Below, piece after piece: positions 33,976 to 40,656 of a stretch of 64,000 bases of DNA (within the stretch, counting starts at the first letter, position 1; each line of letters opens with the position of its first letter). The DNA is taken from positions 1 through 64,000 of the forward strand of contig USCT01000010.1 in the NCBI GenBank assembly GCA_900553185.1, written 5' to 3'. The notes below the pieces were generated by a model that saw nothing but the letters and a program-made list of their open reading frames with translations, was not told the DNA's origin and searched no databases. The DNA is from an uncultured Bacteroides sp. Its GTDB lineage: Bacteria > Bacteroidota > Bacteroidia > Bacteroidales > Bacteroidaceae. Both the position numbers and the translations under genes were made by a program.

Positions 33976-34473
33976 ATGCGGGAGAAATTGTTATTGAAAT
34001 GTGAGAACAGCATTTATGCGGATGAGGTGGAGAATCTGCTTCGGACGAACAATATTGCTTCGCGCCGTCACGATGAAAGCCAGGACACCCGAACCGGAGC
34101 GTACGGCCCTTTGACAGGGATAGCCATCTATGTATTCGAGAAAGACTACGACAAGGCCCGGTCGCTTATCTGTCCCGTGCTGGAGGAAAGGGCAGAGATG
34201 AGACCTTTTTGTCCCCGATGCGGTAGCGAGGAGGTAAGGCCTATTGTACACCGTCATTCCTACGGTACGATGATGTCCATGCTCTGTCTTTTCTTCATCC
34301 TTATTCCGGGGTTGTATCTGGTTCTTCCGGTCGAGTTCGGATTCCGGTCTCTCGTTGCCAATTACATTGCCTTGGCGATGGCCGTGGTAGGCTTTATCCT
34401 GATGTTCACTCTTAAGCGTTTCTTGGTAAATTATACCTGCGGAAAATGTGGAAAGAAATTCCATCGGCGTTAA
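33976..34473 (+). CDS. DUF2007-type protein with zinc-ribbon and two membrane segments
   Basis: A 165-residue small membrane protein. The N-terminal 65 residues resemble the DUF2007 signal-transducer-like domain (a compact ferredoxin-like fold seen as LLLKCENSIYADEVENLLRTNNI). A CPRCGSEEV knuckle follows near residue 79, then two membrane segments (about 98-117 and 123-145), and a C-terminal CGKCGKKFH knuckle. The four cysteines can form one zinc ribbon folded across the hairpin. No function is known. It is not in an obvious operon. Confidence 0.75.
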   Translation: MREKLLLKCENSIYADEVENLLRTNNIASRRHDESQDTRTGAYGPLTGIAIYVFEKDYDKARSLICPVLEERAEMRPFCPRCGSEEVRPIVHRHSYGTMMSMLCLFFILIPGLYLVLPVEFGFRSLVANYIALAMAVVGFILMFTLKRFLVNYTCGKCGKKFHRR

Positions 34474-34670
34474 TAGTGAGGCCTGAATATAAAGACATTA
34501 TCAGCCGATAATTAAAAATTAACTGTTTGTTTGAATATTAGACGGTTAGATGACAGATTTTTAACTATTGACTTTTAACTCCCCATGTTCTTTTGCTTGA
34601 AATCAGAAAAAATCATCTGGAATCTGTATTTTTGTAGCGGGAACGGGGCTTTTGATTGGCGGATCTCAGA
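34474..34670. other. Intergenic leader region upstream of the rRNA methyltransferase
   Basis: Between the DUF2007 gene and the 22-bp array I see no gene. It is A+T-rich up to about 34620 and contains TATTTTTG at 34627-34634, a fit to TAnnTTTG, which would start a transcript near 34640. That transcript would carry the whole repeat array in a leader of about 190 nt before the start at 34834. The -33 TTTG is not at the expected distance. Confidence 0.5.
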
Positions 34671-34781
34671 AAAACGTCTAGGCGTTTTGTTGAAAACGTG
34701 AGGATGTTTTATTCAAAACAAACGGGCGTTTGATGTAAGACGAACGTCCGTTAATGAAGGTCAGATGTCCGTTCGTTTGGG
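34671..34781. repeat. 22-bp-periodic palindromic repeat array B (5 units)
   Basis: Units start at 34671, 34693, 34715 and 34737, exactly 22 bp apart, with a fifth, slightly shifted unit near 34762. The first reads AAAACGTCTAGGCGTTTT, an imperfect palindrome. The unit is the same as in arrays A (21425) and C (54145). Here it lies in the apparent leader of the gene starting at 34834. Confidence 0.8.
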
Positions 34782-34833
34782 GCAGGTGCCGGTTTCCCTG
34801 ACAATAAACTTAGTACAGACTCAGCAGAACAAT

Positions 34834-36258
34834 ATGAATTTACCCGAATTATTTCTGGAACGTACCCGTCGGCTGATGGGAGAAGAGATGTGTAACGCCT
34901 TGTGCGAGGCGTTGGAACAGGATACGCCGGTAAGTATCCGCATGAATACGGCCAAGTATGACCGTGTGCCGGCGCACCGGTCGGCGGTGCCCTGGTCGGA
35001 ACAGGGGTATTACCTGAGCGGACGGCCTACCTTTACGTTCGATCCGCTTTTTCATGCGGGGTGCTACTACGTGCAGGAGGCTTCTTCGATGTTTGTGGAA
35101 CAGGCGCTCCGCCGGTATGTGACGGAGCCTTCCGTCATGCTCGACCTGTGCGCGGCTCCGGGCGGGAAGTCTACCCTGTGCCGCTCTGTATTGCCGGAGG
35201 GAAGTCTGCTGGTGGCCAACGAGGTGATGCGCAACCGCTCGCAGGTGCTGGCGGAGAACCTGGTGAAATGGGGACATCCGGAAGTGGTGGTGACGAACAA
35301 CGATCCTGCCGACTTTACGCCGCTGGAAGGGGTGTTCGACGTGGTGCTGACCGATGTGCCCTGCTCGGGCGAAGGGATGTTCCGCAAGGACCCCGTGGCC
35401 GTATCGGAATGGAGCCCGGAGAATGTGGAAACGTGCTGGCAACGCCAGCGGCGCATCTTGCGCGACATCTGGCCTTGCCTGAAACCGGGCGGCCTGCTTG
35501 TGTATAGCACGTGTACGTACAACCGGGAGGAGAACGAGGACAATGTGGCGTGGATAGCCGGAACGCTGGGCGCGGAGGTGCTTCCGCTGGACGTGCCGGA
35601 GGAATGGCGGGTCACGGGCAACCTGACGGGCGGGGATTTTCCGGTATACCGCTTCCTGCCGCATAAGACGCAGGGCGAGGGCCTGTTTCTGGCGGTGCTG
35701 CGCAAGCACGGCGAAACGGATGGGTGCGGAGGCACGGAGGGGACTTCGCGGAAGGAGAAGACGCGCAGGGGAGGCCGTGAGAAGGGCGGCAAGAACGGAC
35801 GGCCGCTTGCGGTTCCGGACGAGGTGAAACACTGGATGGCGGCGGACGGGGCCTTCGACTACCGGGTGGAAGGCACGTGCTGCGTGGCGATACCGAAGGC
35901 CTGGAGTGACCTGTACGACCGTCTGAAAGACCGGTTGCGCATCTTGCACGCGGGCGTGACGCTGGGCGAGCTGAAGGGGAAGGACTGGCAGCCTCATCAC
36001 GCGCTGGCCATGAGTACGGCGCTGAACCGGGCGGCTTTCGCGGAGGCGGAGTTGACTTATGAACAGTCCATTGCCTATCTGCGCAAGGAGGCGGTGACGC
36101 TGGACGCTTCGGCGCCGAAAGGGTATGTGCTGCTTACGTACCGGGGAGTGCCGCTGGGCTTCGGCAAGAACATCGGCAACCGGGTGAACAACCTGTACCC
36201 CAACGAATGGCGCATCCGGAGCGGTTATCTGCCCGAAGAAATTATCCTTGTGGATTGA
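34834..36258 (+). CDS. rRNA (cytosine-C5-)-methyltransferase, NOL1/NOP2/Sun family (RsmF-like)
   Basis: A SAM-dependent m5C methyltransferase acting on rRNA. The 474-residue protein has the DLCAAPGGKST SAM loop near residue 103, the DVPCSGEGMFRKD motif near residue 170 and the catalytic cysteine in LVYSTCTYNREENE near residue 217. A C-terminal PUA-like RNA-binding domain (about 325-474) contains LGFGKNIGNRVNNLYPNEWRIRS. I start at the ATG at 34834 (MNLPELF), because an in-frame ATG at 34765 lies within the 22-bp array. It is G+C-rich compared with most of the window. Confidence 0.9.
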   Translation: MNLPELFLERTRRLMGEEMCNALCEALEQDTPVSIRMNTAKYDRVPAHRSAVPWSEQGYYLSGRPTFTFDPLFHAGCYYVQEASSMFVEQALRRYVTEPSVMLDLCAAPGGKSTLCRSVLPEGSLLVANEVMRNRSQVLAENLVKWGHPEVVVTNNDPADFTPLEGVFDVVLTDVPCSGEGMFRKDPVAVSEWSPENVETCWQRQRRILRDIWPCLKPGGLLVYSTCTYNREENEDNVAWIAGTLGAEVLPLDVPEEWRVTGNLTGGDFPVYRFLPHKTQGEGLFLAVLRKHGETDGCGGTEGTSRKEKTRRGGREKGGKNGRPLAVPDEVKHWMAADGAFDYRVEGTCCVAIPKAWSDLYDRLKDRLRILHAGVTLGELKGKDWQPHHALAMSTALNRAAFAEAELTYEQSIAYLRKEAVTLDASAPKGYVLLTYRGVPLGFGKNIGNRVNNLYPNEWRIRSGYLPEEIILVD

Positions 36259-36264
36259 AAAAGG

Positions 36265-36298
36265 CGGGGCCTTACCCGGTGACTCGGGATGAGGCCCC
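36265..36298 (+). terminator. Hairpin after the methyltransferase gene
   Basis: GGGGCCTTACCCG folds onto CGGGATGAGGCCCC just after the stop codon. There is no U-tract, so it may serve only as a 3'-end stabiliser. Confidence 0.5.
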
Positions 36299-36336
36299 TT
36301 ACCGAATTGTCGGATTTCTGGCTATATAACGGGGGA

Positions 36337-38493
36337 TTAGAACGGTTTCCGGAAGGTGCATCCGTTCTTCCATTCGGAACATCCGTAGGCGGTCTTTCCC
36401 TTCAGGATGGTTCCTTTTCCGCAGAGCGGACACTGGCAACCGATGATGGCGTCGCCTTCGGGTAACGCCGGAGCGGCCGGTTTCTCTTTCGGTGTTGGGG
36501 TGGCGGCCGTTTTCGATGTCGTTTTCGGAGCGGCTTTCGGCGTGGATTTGCGGGTCCGTTTCTTCGGCGTGTCGGCGGTTTCCTTCGCCTTCGGGGCAGG
36601 AACGGGTTTGTCGTCGGTCACCGTTACGCGGCGGTTGCTGTTGTCGCTCAATACGCTATAGACGATTTCGGTGACCATCTGCTTCAGTTCGGCCAGGAAG
36701 GTGCCGGCGTCGTAGCTTTTCCGTTCGATTTCGCGCAATTTCTTTTCCCAGATACCGGTGAGCTCGGCCGATTTCAGCAGCTCTTCGTGGATGAGCTGGA
36801 TGAGTTCCACGCCGGTGGGGGTGGCTATCAGGTTCTTCCGTTCCTTGCGGATGTAATGCCGCTTGAAGAGGGTTTCGATGATGGCGGCACGGGTAGACGG
36901 GCGTCCGATGCCGTTTTCTTTCAGGGCGTCGCGCAGCTCGTCGTTGTCGACCAGTTTTCCGGCGGTTTCCATGGCACGGAGCAGGGTGGCTTCGGTGTAG
37001 GGACGCGGCGGCTGGGTCCATTTCTCGTTGAGCATGGGTTCGTGCGGTCCGCTCTCTCCCTTGCGGAAGGCGGGCAGGGTGCGTTCCTCGTCGGCATTTT
37101 CCCTGGTTTCTTCCTGCTGTTCCTTGCTGAAGATGACCCGCCATCCCGGGTCGAGAATCTGCTTGCCGGTCACCTTGAACTCTATCTTGTCGGCCTCTCC
37201 CAGCACGGTGGTGGTGGAGAACTTGCAATCGGGGTAGAAGACGGCGATGAAGCGGCGGGCGATGAGGTCGAACACGCGCTTCTCCATGTCGGTGAGTCCC
37301 TGGGGCTGTACGCCGGTGGGGATGATGGCGTGGTGGTCGGTCACCTTGGAGTTATCGAACACTTTTTTCGATTTGATGAGGGGAGCGCCTGCCAGGGGAG
37401 CCGTGTATGCCGCGTAGTCTTTCAGCCCTGCCAGGATGTTGGGGCATTTGGGGTAGATGTCGTCGCTCAGGAAGGTGGTGTCTACACGTGGGTAGGTGGC
37501 CACTTTCTTTTCGTAGAGCGACTGGATGAGTTGCAGGGTCATATCGGCCGAGTAGCTGAATTTCTTGTTGCATTCCACCTGGAGCGAGGTAAGGTCGAAC
37601 AGGCGGGGCGGGGCTTCCGTACCTTTCCTGGTGGCGATGTCGGTCACTTCGAAGGGTACCTGCCGGATGCGTTCCAGCAACTGGCGTCCGGTCTGCTCGT
37701 CGGTGATGGGCGGGATTCCGCGGTTTTCGGCGGGCTGGGTCTTCTTCTTCGCGGGATTCTCCTTTTCGGCCTCTTCGGCCAGTTCCTCGTCGCTCTTGCG
37801 CACGATGGCGGTGAACACGGTATCGCGGTAGAGGGTCTTGAGCTCCCAGTACTGCTTGGGGACGAAGTGCTCGATCTCCTGCTGGCGCTTTACGATGAGT
37901 GCCAGGGTAGGGGTCTGTACGCGCCCGATGGAGAGTACCTGCCTGTTCTGTCCGTATTTCAGGGTGTAGAGGCGTGTGGCGTTCATGCCCAGTGTCCAGT
38001 CGCCGATGGCCCGGCTCAGTCCCGCTTCGTAGAGGGGCTGGAATTCTGCCTGGTCTTTCAGGTGGGCAAAGCCGTCGCGGATGGCCTCTTCGGTCAGTGA
38101 CGAGATCCAGAGTCTCTTTACGGGACATTTGGCTCCGGCCTTCTGCATCACCCAGCGCTGTATGAGTTCTCCTTCCTGGCCCGCATCGCCGCAATTGATG
38201 ATCATGTCGGCCTTGGTCATGAGCGACTCGATGATGTGGAACTGTTTTTCGATACCCGGATCGTCGATGAGCTTGATACCGAACCGGGGCGGAATCATGG
38301 GCAGGCTTCCCAGGCTCCAGGTTTTCCAGGAGGGGGTGTATTCGTGGGGTTCCTTCAGGGTACACAGGTGTCCGAAGGTCCAGGTCACCTGGTATCCGTT
38401 TCCTTCGATGTATCCTTCTTTACGGTTTCTGGCTCCCAGTACTTCGGCGATGTCGCGCGCTACGCTGGGCTTTTCGGCAATGCAAACTATCAT
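36337..38493 (-). CDS. topB: DNA topoisomerase III
   Basis: Type IA topoisomerase that decatenates DNA and resolves recombination intermediates. The 718-residue protein has an N-terminal TOPRIM domain (IVCIAEKPSVARDIAEVLG), the ADMIINCGDAGQEGELI motif near residue 95, and the active-site tyrosine in VATYPRVDTTFL near residue 315. After about residue 600 comes a Lys/Ala/Thr/Pro-rich linker and one zinc-finger-like repeat (CQCPLCGKG...YGCSEW). I use the ATG at 38493, as the promoter is at 38514-38545 and the earlier in-frame ATG at 38544 lies upstream of it. The leader is only about 13 nt. Confidence 0.95.
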   Translation of the reverse strand: MIVCIAEKPSVARDIAEVLGARNRKEGYIEGNGYQVTWTFGHLCTLKEPHEYTPSWKTWSLGSLPMIPPRFGIKLIDDPGIEKQFHIIESLMTKADMIINCGDAGQEGELIQRWVMQKAGAKCPVKRLWISSLTEEAIRDGFAHLKDQAEFQPLYEAGLSRAIGDWTLGMNATRLYTLKYGQNRQVLSIGRVQTPTLALIVKRQQEIEHFVPKQYWELKTLYRDTVFTAIVRKSDEELAEEAEKENPAKKKTQPAENRGIPPITDEQTGRQLLERIRQVPFEVTDIATRKGTEAPPRLFDLTSLQVECNKKFSYSADMTLQLIQSLYEKKVATYPRVDTTFLSDDIYPKCPNILAGLKDYAAYTAPLAGAPLIKSKKVFDNSKVTDHHAIIPTGVQPQGLTDMEKRVFDLIARRFIAVFYPDCKFSTTTVLGEADKIEFKVTGKQILDPGWRVIFSKEQQEETRENADEERTLPAFRKGESGPHEPMLNEKWTQPPRPYTEATLLRAMETAGKLVDNDELRDALKENGIGRPSTRAAIIETLFKRHYIRKERKNLIATPTGVELIQLIHEELLKSAELTGIWEKKLREIERKSYDAGTFLAELKQMVTEIVYSVLSDNSNRRVTVTDDKPVPAPKAKETADTPKKRTRKSTPKAAPKTTSKTAATPTPKEKPAAPALPEGDAIIGCQCPLCGKGTILKGKTAYGCSEWKNGCTFRKPF

Positions 38494-38513
38494 ATTCTGG
38501 CTTTTTGAACGGG

Positions 38514-38545
38514 CAAAGATAGCGAAAGACGAGTGGAGAGGCAAA
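38514..38545 (-). promoter_or_regulatory. Promoter of topB
   Basis: On the minus strand TTTG (38545-38542), a 20-bp spacer and TATCTTTG (38521-38514): a perfect Bacteroides promoter, partly inside the first 95-bp direct repeat. In the second repeat copy the -33 box is kept but the -7 position reads TATACTTA, so that copy is not a working promoter. Confidence 0.88.
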
Positions 38546-38613
38546 CGAAAAACGGAGTTTTTCAGGGTTTGGCTTTTCCGATCCGCGTCCTGTCTTGTGA
38601 AAAGATAGCGAAA
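38519..38613. repeat. 95-bp direct repeat, copy 1 (topB promoter side)
   Basis: Identical over 95 bp to 39559-39653. It starts with ATAGCGAAAG and ends with GATAGCGAAA, so each copy itself carries a short direct repeat at its two ends. It covers the upstream part of the topB promoter. Confidence 0.95.
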
Positions 38614-38768
38614 GCTCCCGATTCAGGTAAACTATTGGGCTTTCAAAGAGGAACCCGGCATGATTCCATCATTCGTTGATATGTGTTCGAAGCAGATTCC
38701 TGAATAATTAAGCAGAAAATTGCTACCTGTCCGTTGTCCGTCCCGGTTGCATGAATCCGTTTGAAAAG

Positions 38769-38906
38769 TCACTTCTGTTTCGTCTGTAAAGAACATGGCT
38801 TAATCATTTGGGCTGAATGAAGATACTTGTTTTGTGAGATACGAAGAATATAGACTCCGGAAGTCAATACTGATTTTCCTGTAACGGGCAATAATTCTCT
38901 TGCTTT
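38769..38906 (-). pseudogene. Remnant of a type IX secretion C-terminal sorting domain
   Basis: A 46-codon open stretch on the minus strand without a start codon. It reads like the end of a Por-secretion (T9SS type A) tail: LLPVTGK, then SGVYILRISQNKYLHSAQMI and a final Lys-Pro, close to the usual pattern GxYxxxxxxxxxxxxxKxxx. No upstream gene body is present, so it looks like debris of a deleted secreted-protein gene. The match is by eye and short. Confidence 0.45.
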
Positions 38907-38932
38907 TCATGCAGGTTTACAACGGTTTTTGT

Positions 38933-38940
38933 TATCTTTG
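38933..38940 (+). promoter_or_regulatory. -7 box for the DUF3791 gene
   Basis: TATCTTTG, 25 bp before the start codon at 38966; no good -33 box is seen. Confidence 0.65.
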
Positions 38941-38965
38941 TCCAACAGGTCTAAGGAATATCACA

Positions 38966-39190
38966 ATGGAATATAATGTAAAGGACAAACTGGAATGGAC
39001 GGTCATCTTCATCCTTGAGTTCGGACGCAAGTACGGATTGACGATGAAACAGGCCTTCAATTACCTGAGTCGCTATAAAGGAATAGATTTCATCGACCGT
39101 AATTACGGATATGTGCATACACAGTCGTTTGCCTCGATGGTGGACGACATCGCGGAATATTGTCATCGTCATGGAGGAGCATTGGTATGA
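38966..39190 (+). CDS. DUF3791-family small protein
   Basis: A 74-residue protein of the DUF3791 type, recognised by KDKLEWTVIFILEFGRKYGL, the YLSRYKGIDFIDRNY motif near residue 40 and a C-terminal DIAEYCHRHGG. In Bacteroides such genes sit next to DUF3990 genes in small accessory modules; the role of the module is not established, though its mobility and pairing suggest a toxin-antitoxin or interference system. Its stop overlaps an ATG (ATGA at 39187), where a DUF3990 gene would normally begin. It lies within the 95-bp repeat-bounded cassette. Confidence 0.8.
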   Translation: MEYNVKDKLEWTVIFILEFGRKYGLTMKQAFNYLSRYKGIDFIDRNYGYVHTQSFASMVDDIAEYCHRHGGALV

Positions 39191-39282
39191 AACTTTATCA
39201 TGGAACAGAACAGCGGAATGACAATGGAAGAGGCACTTGCCACGGTATTCAATTCGGAAACATATCGGAAAATAATGGATGA
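39187..39282 (+). pseudogene. DUF3990 gene stump (first codons only)
   Basis: The ATG overlaps the DUF3791 stop by 4 bp and the frame begins MKLYHGT, the typical opening of DUF3990 proteins (usually about 150 residues). The likeness stops after about seven codons: the frame then reads out of phase through the next gene and ends after 31 codons. The simplest explanation is an internal deletion that removed nearly all of the DUF3990 gene and joined its start to the downstream gene. Confidence 0.6.
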
Positions 39283-39364
39283 ACGGACGCATTTCTATCA
39301 TCAAAGTTGCTATTATGTGTTCGCTTTCCTGAAAGAGGAACTGACGAAAGGCAAGTTCGAATGA
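39200..39364 (+). CDS. Small DUF3791-like protein, possibly N-terminally truncated
   Basis: A 54-residue open frame too short for many callers. MTMEEALATVFNSETYRKI and SCYYVFAFLKEELTKGKF resemble the second kind of small DUF3791-like protein that often follows DUF3990. The likeness starts directly at the junction with the DUF3990 stump, so its original N-terminus may be lost, although an ATG at 39200 keeps it translatable. It is followed by a small hairpin. Confidence 0.55.
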   Translation: MEQNSGMTMEEALATVFNSETYRKIMDERTHFYHQSCYYVFAFLKEELTKGKFE

Positions 39365-39454
39365 CGGCATTGCGACCTGTTCATGCTTTCTGCTCAGAAA
39401 GAAATGTTACCCTTACAAATGGGATAAAGAGTTATTTGAAATCATAAGAAATAT

Positions 39455-39479
39455 GGCGGTTCGGAACAACCCGCCTTTT
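39455..39479 (+). terminator. Terminator of the DUF3791 module
   Basis: GGCGGTT folds onto AACCCGCC (one unpaired C), followed by TTTTCTT. Confidence 0.6.
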
Positions 39480-39558
39480 CTTATCCATTGCTGGTTTCCG
39501 TGCGAGTTTCTTTCAATCTGTTGATAGTCAGAAGGAAGTCTGTCTTGTTACAATAAGT

Positions 39559-39653
39559 ATAGCGAAAGACGAGTGGAGAGGCAAACGAAAAACGGAGTTT
39601 TTCAGGGTTTGGCTTTTCCGATCCGCGTCCTGTCTTGTGAAAAGATAGCGAAA
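39559..39653. repeat. 95-bp direct repeat, copy 2
   Basis: Perfect copy of 38519-38613 in the same orientation, 1040 bp apart start to start. The identity suggests a recent duplication or gene conversion. It marks the right edge of the accessory cassette. Confidence 0.95.
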
Positions 39654-39754
39654 AAATGTCAATGCCGGTGGCTCATTTTTGTATAGGAACATTCAAATTC
39701 CCTAATATACGTCAAAAAGAAGTGACACGTCTTGTCGGAATCGCCGCTTCTGAT

Positions 39755-39762
39755 TATCTTGG
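39755..39762 (+). promoter_or_regulatory. Possible -7 box for the zinc metallopeptidase gene
   Basis: TATCTTGG, one base off TAnnTTTG, with CTTG 21 bp upstream (39730-39733) and 53 bp before the start codon. Confidence 0.4.
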
Positions 39763-39815
39763 CAAAGTATTTGTACAGAGAAAAATATAACTAAATTGAA
39801 AAGAAAATTACTATT

Positions 39816-40496
39816 ATGATGCTAAGTTGGGTAATATTTATTGGTGTGGCCATTCTGAGTTATCTGGTACAGGCCAATTTGAAGAGCAAGTTTGAACGTT
39901 ATTCACAGATACCGCTTTCCAACGGAATGACGGGACGCGAGGTGGCCGAGAAAATGCTTCGCGACAACGGTATTTACGACGTGCGGGTCATCAGTACTCC
40001 GGGAATGCTGACCGACCATTATAACCCGGCCAACAAGACGGTGAACCTGAGCGAGGATGTGTACGGAACGTGTAGCGTAGCGGCCGCCGCCGTAGCCGCC
40101 CACGAATGCGGACACGCCGTCCAGCATGCCCGCGCGTATGCTCCGTTGCAGATGCGTTCGGCCCTGGTTCCGGTGGTTCAGTTTTCTTCGTCCATCGTGC
40201 AATGGGTGTTGCTGGGAGGTATCCTCTTGCTGAACTCTTTCCCGCAATTGCTGCTCATCGGTATCTGTCTGTTTGCCATGACTACCTTGTTCAGCTTCAT
40301 CACCCTGCCGGTGGAAATCGACGCGAGCCGTCGTGCGCTGGTATGGCTGAACGGCGCGGGGGTAACGAACGCGTTCAATCATAACCAGGCCAAGGACGCC
40401 CTGAAATCGGCCGCCTACACGTACGTGGTTGCCGCCCTGGGTTCGCTGGCTACGCTGATTTACTACATCACGATCTTTACCAACCGCCGGGAGTGA
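39816..40496 (+). CDS. Membrane zinc metallopeptidase, YugP family
   Basis: A 226-residue integral membrane protein of the neutral zinc metallopeptidase family typified by YugP. The zinc motif HECGHAVQHA is near residue 93 and is preceded by the NLSEDVYGTCSVAAAAVAA segment. Membrane segments are predicted at the N-terminus (about 3-19) and at about 118-137, 143-163 and 200-222. An ELVEIDAS-type glutamate near the C-terminal helix (LPVEIDASRRAL) completes the family pattern. Substrates are unknown. It is monocistronic with a strong terminator. Confidence 0.88.
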   Translation: MMLSWVIFIGVAILSYLVQANLKSKFERYSQIPLSNGMTGREVAEKMLRDNGIYDVRVISTPGMLTDHYNPANKTVNLSEDVYGTCSVAAAAVAAHECGHAVQHARAYAPLQMRSALVPVVQFSSSIVQWVLLGGILLLNSFPQLLLIGICLFAMTTLFSFITLPVEIDASRRALVWLNGAGVTNAFNHNQAKDALKSAAYTYVVAALGSLATLIYYITIFTNRRE

Positions 40497-40529
40497 TACC
40501 CCGATGCGGCAGAAATGATTTCAATTCTT

Positions 40530-40556
40530 CCCCCGGACGTCCTCCGGGGGATTTTA
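40530..40556 (+). terminator. Terminator after the zinc metallopeptidase gene
   Basis: CCCCCGGA/TCCGGGGG stem with a 5-nt loop, then ATTTTAAT, 34 bp past the stop codon. Confidence 0.8.
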
Positions 40557-40622
40557 ATGTTTACCCGTATCTCCGGAGGCAGAAAGTTTGCCGGATTGAT
40601 TTTCTGTATCAAATATTTCATG

Positions 40623-40630
40623 TACTTTTG
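40623..40630 (+). promoter_or_regulatory. -7 box for hisS
   Basis: TACTTTTG, 26 bp before the hisS start codon; the -33 region is not clear. Confidence 0.6.
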
Positions 40631-40656
40631 CACATCGTATTAAATGATGAACTATT

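Noticed and set aside
36787..38100. 437-codon plus-strand frame within topB
   Set aside because: Antisense shadow of a G+C-rich gene; no family likeness, while the minus strand has clear topoisomerase motifs.
38519..39653. Insertion sequence bounded by target-site duplication
   Set aside because: The repeats are 95 bp, no transposase is present and no terminal inverted repeats are seen.
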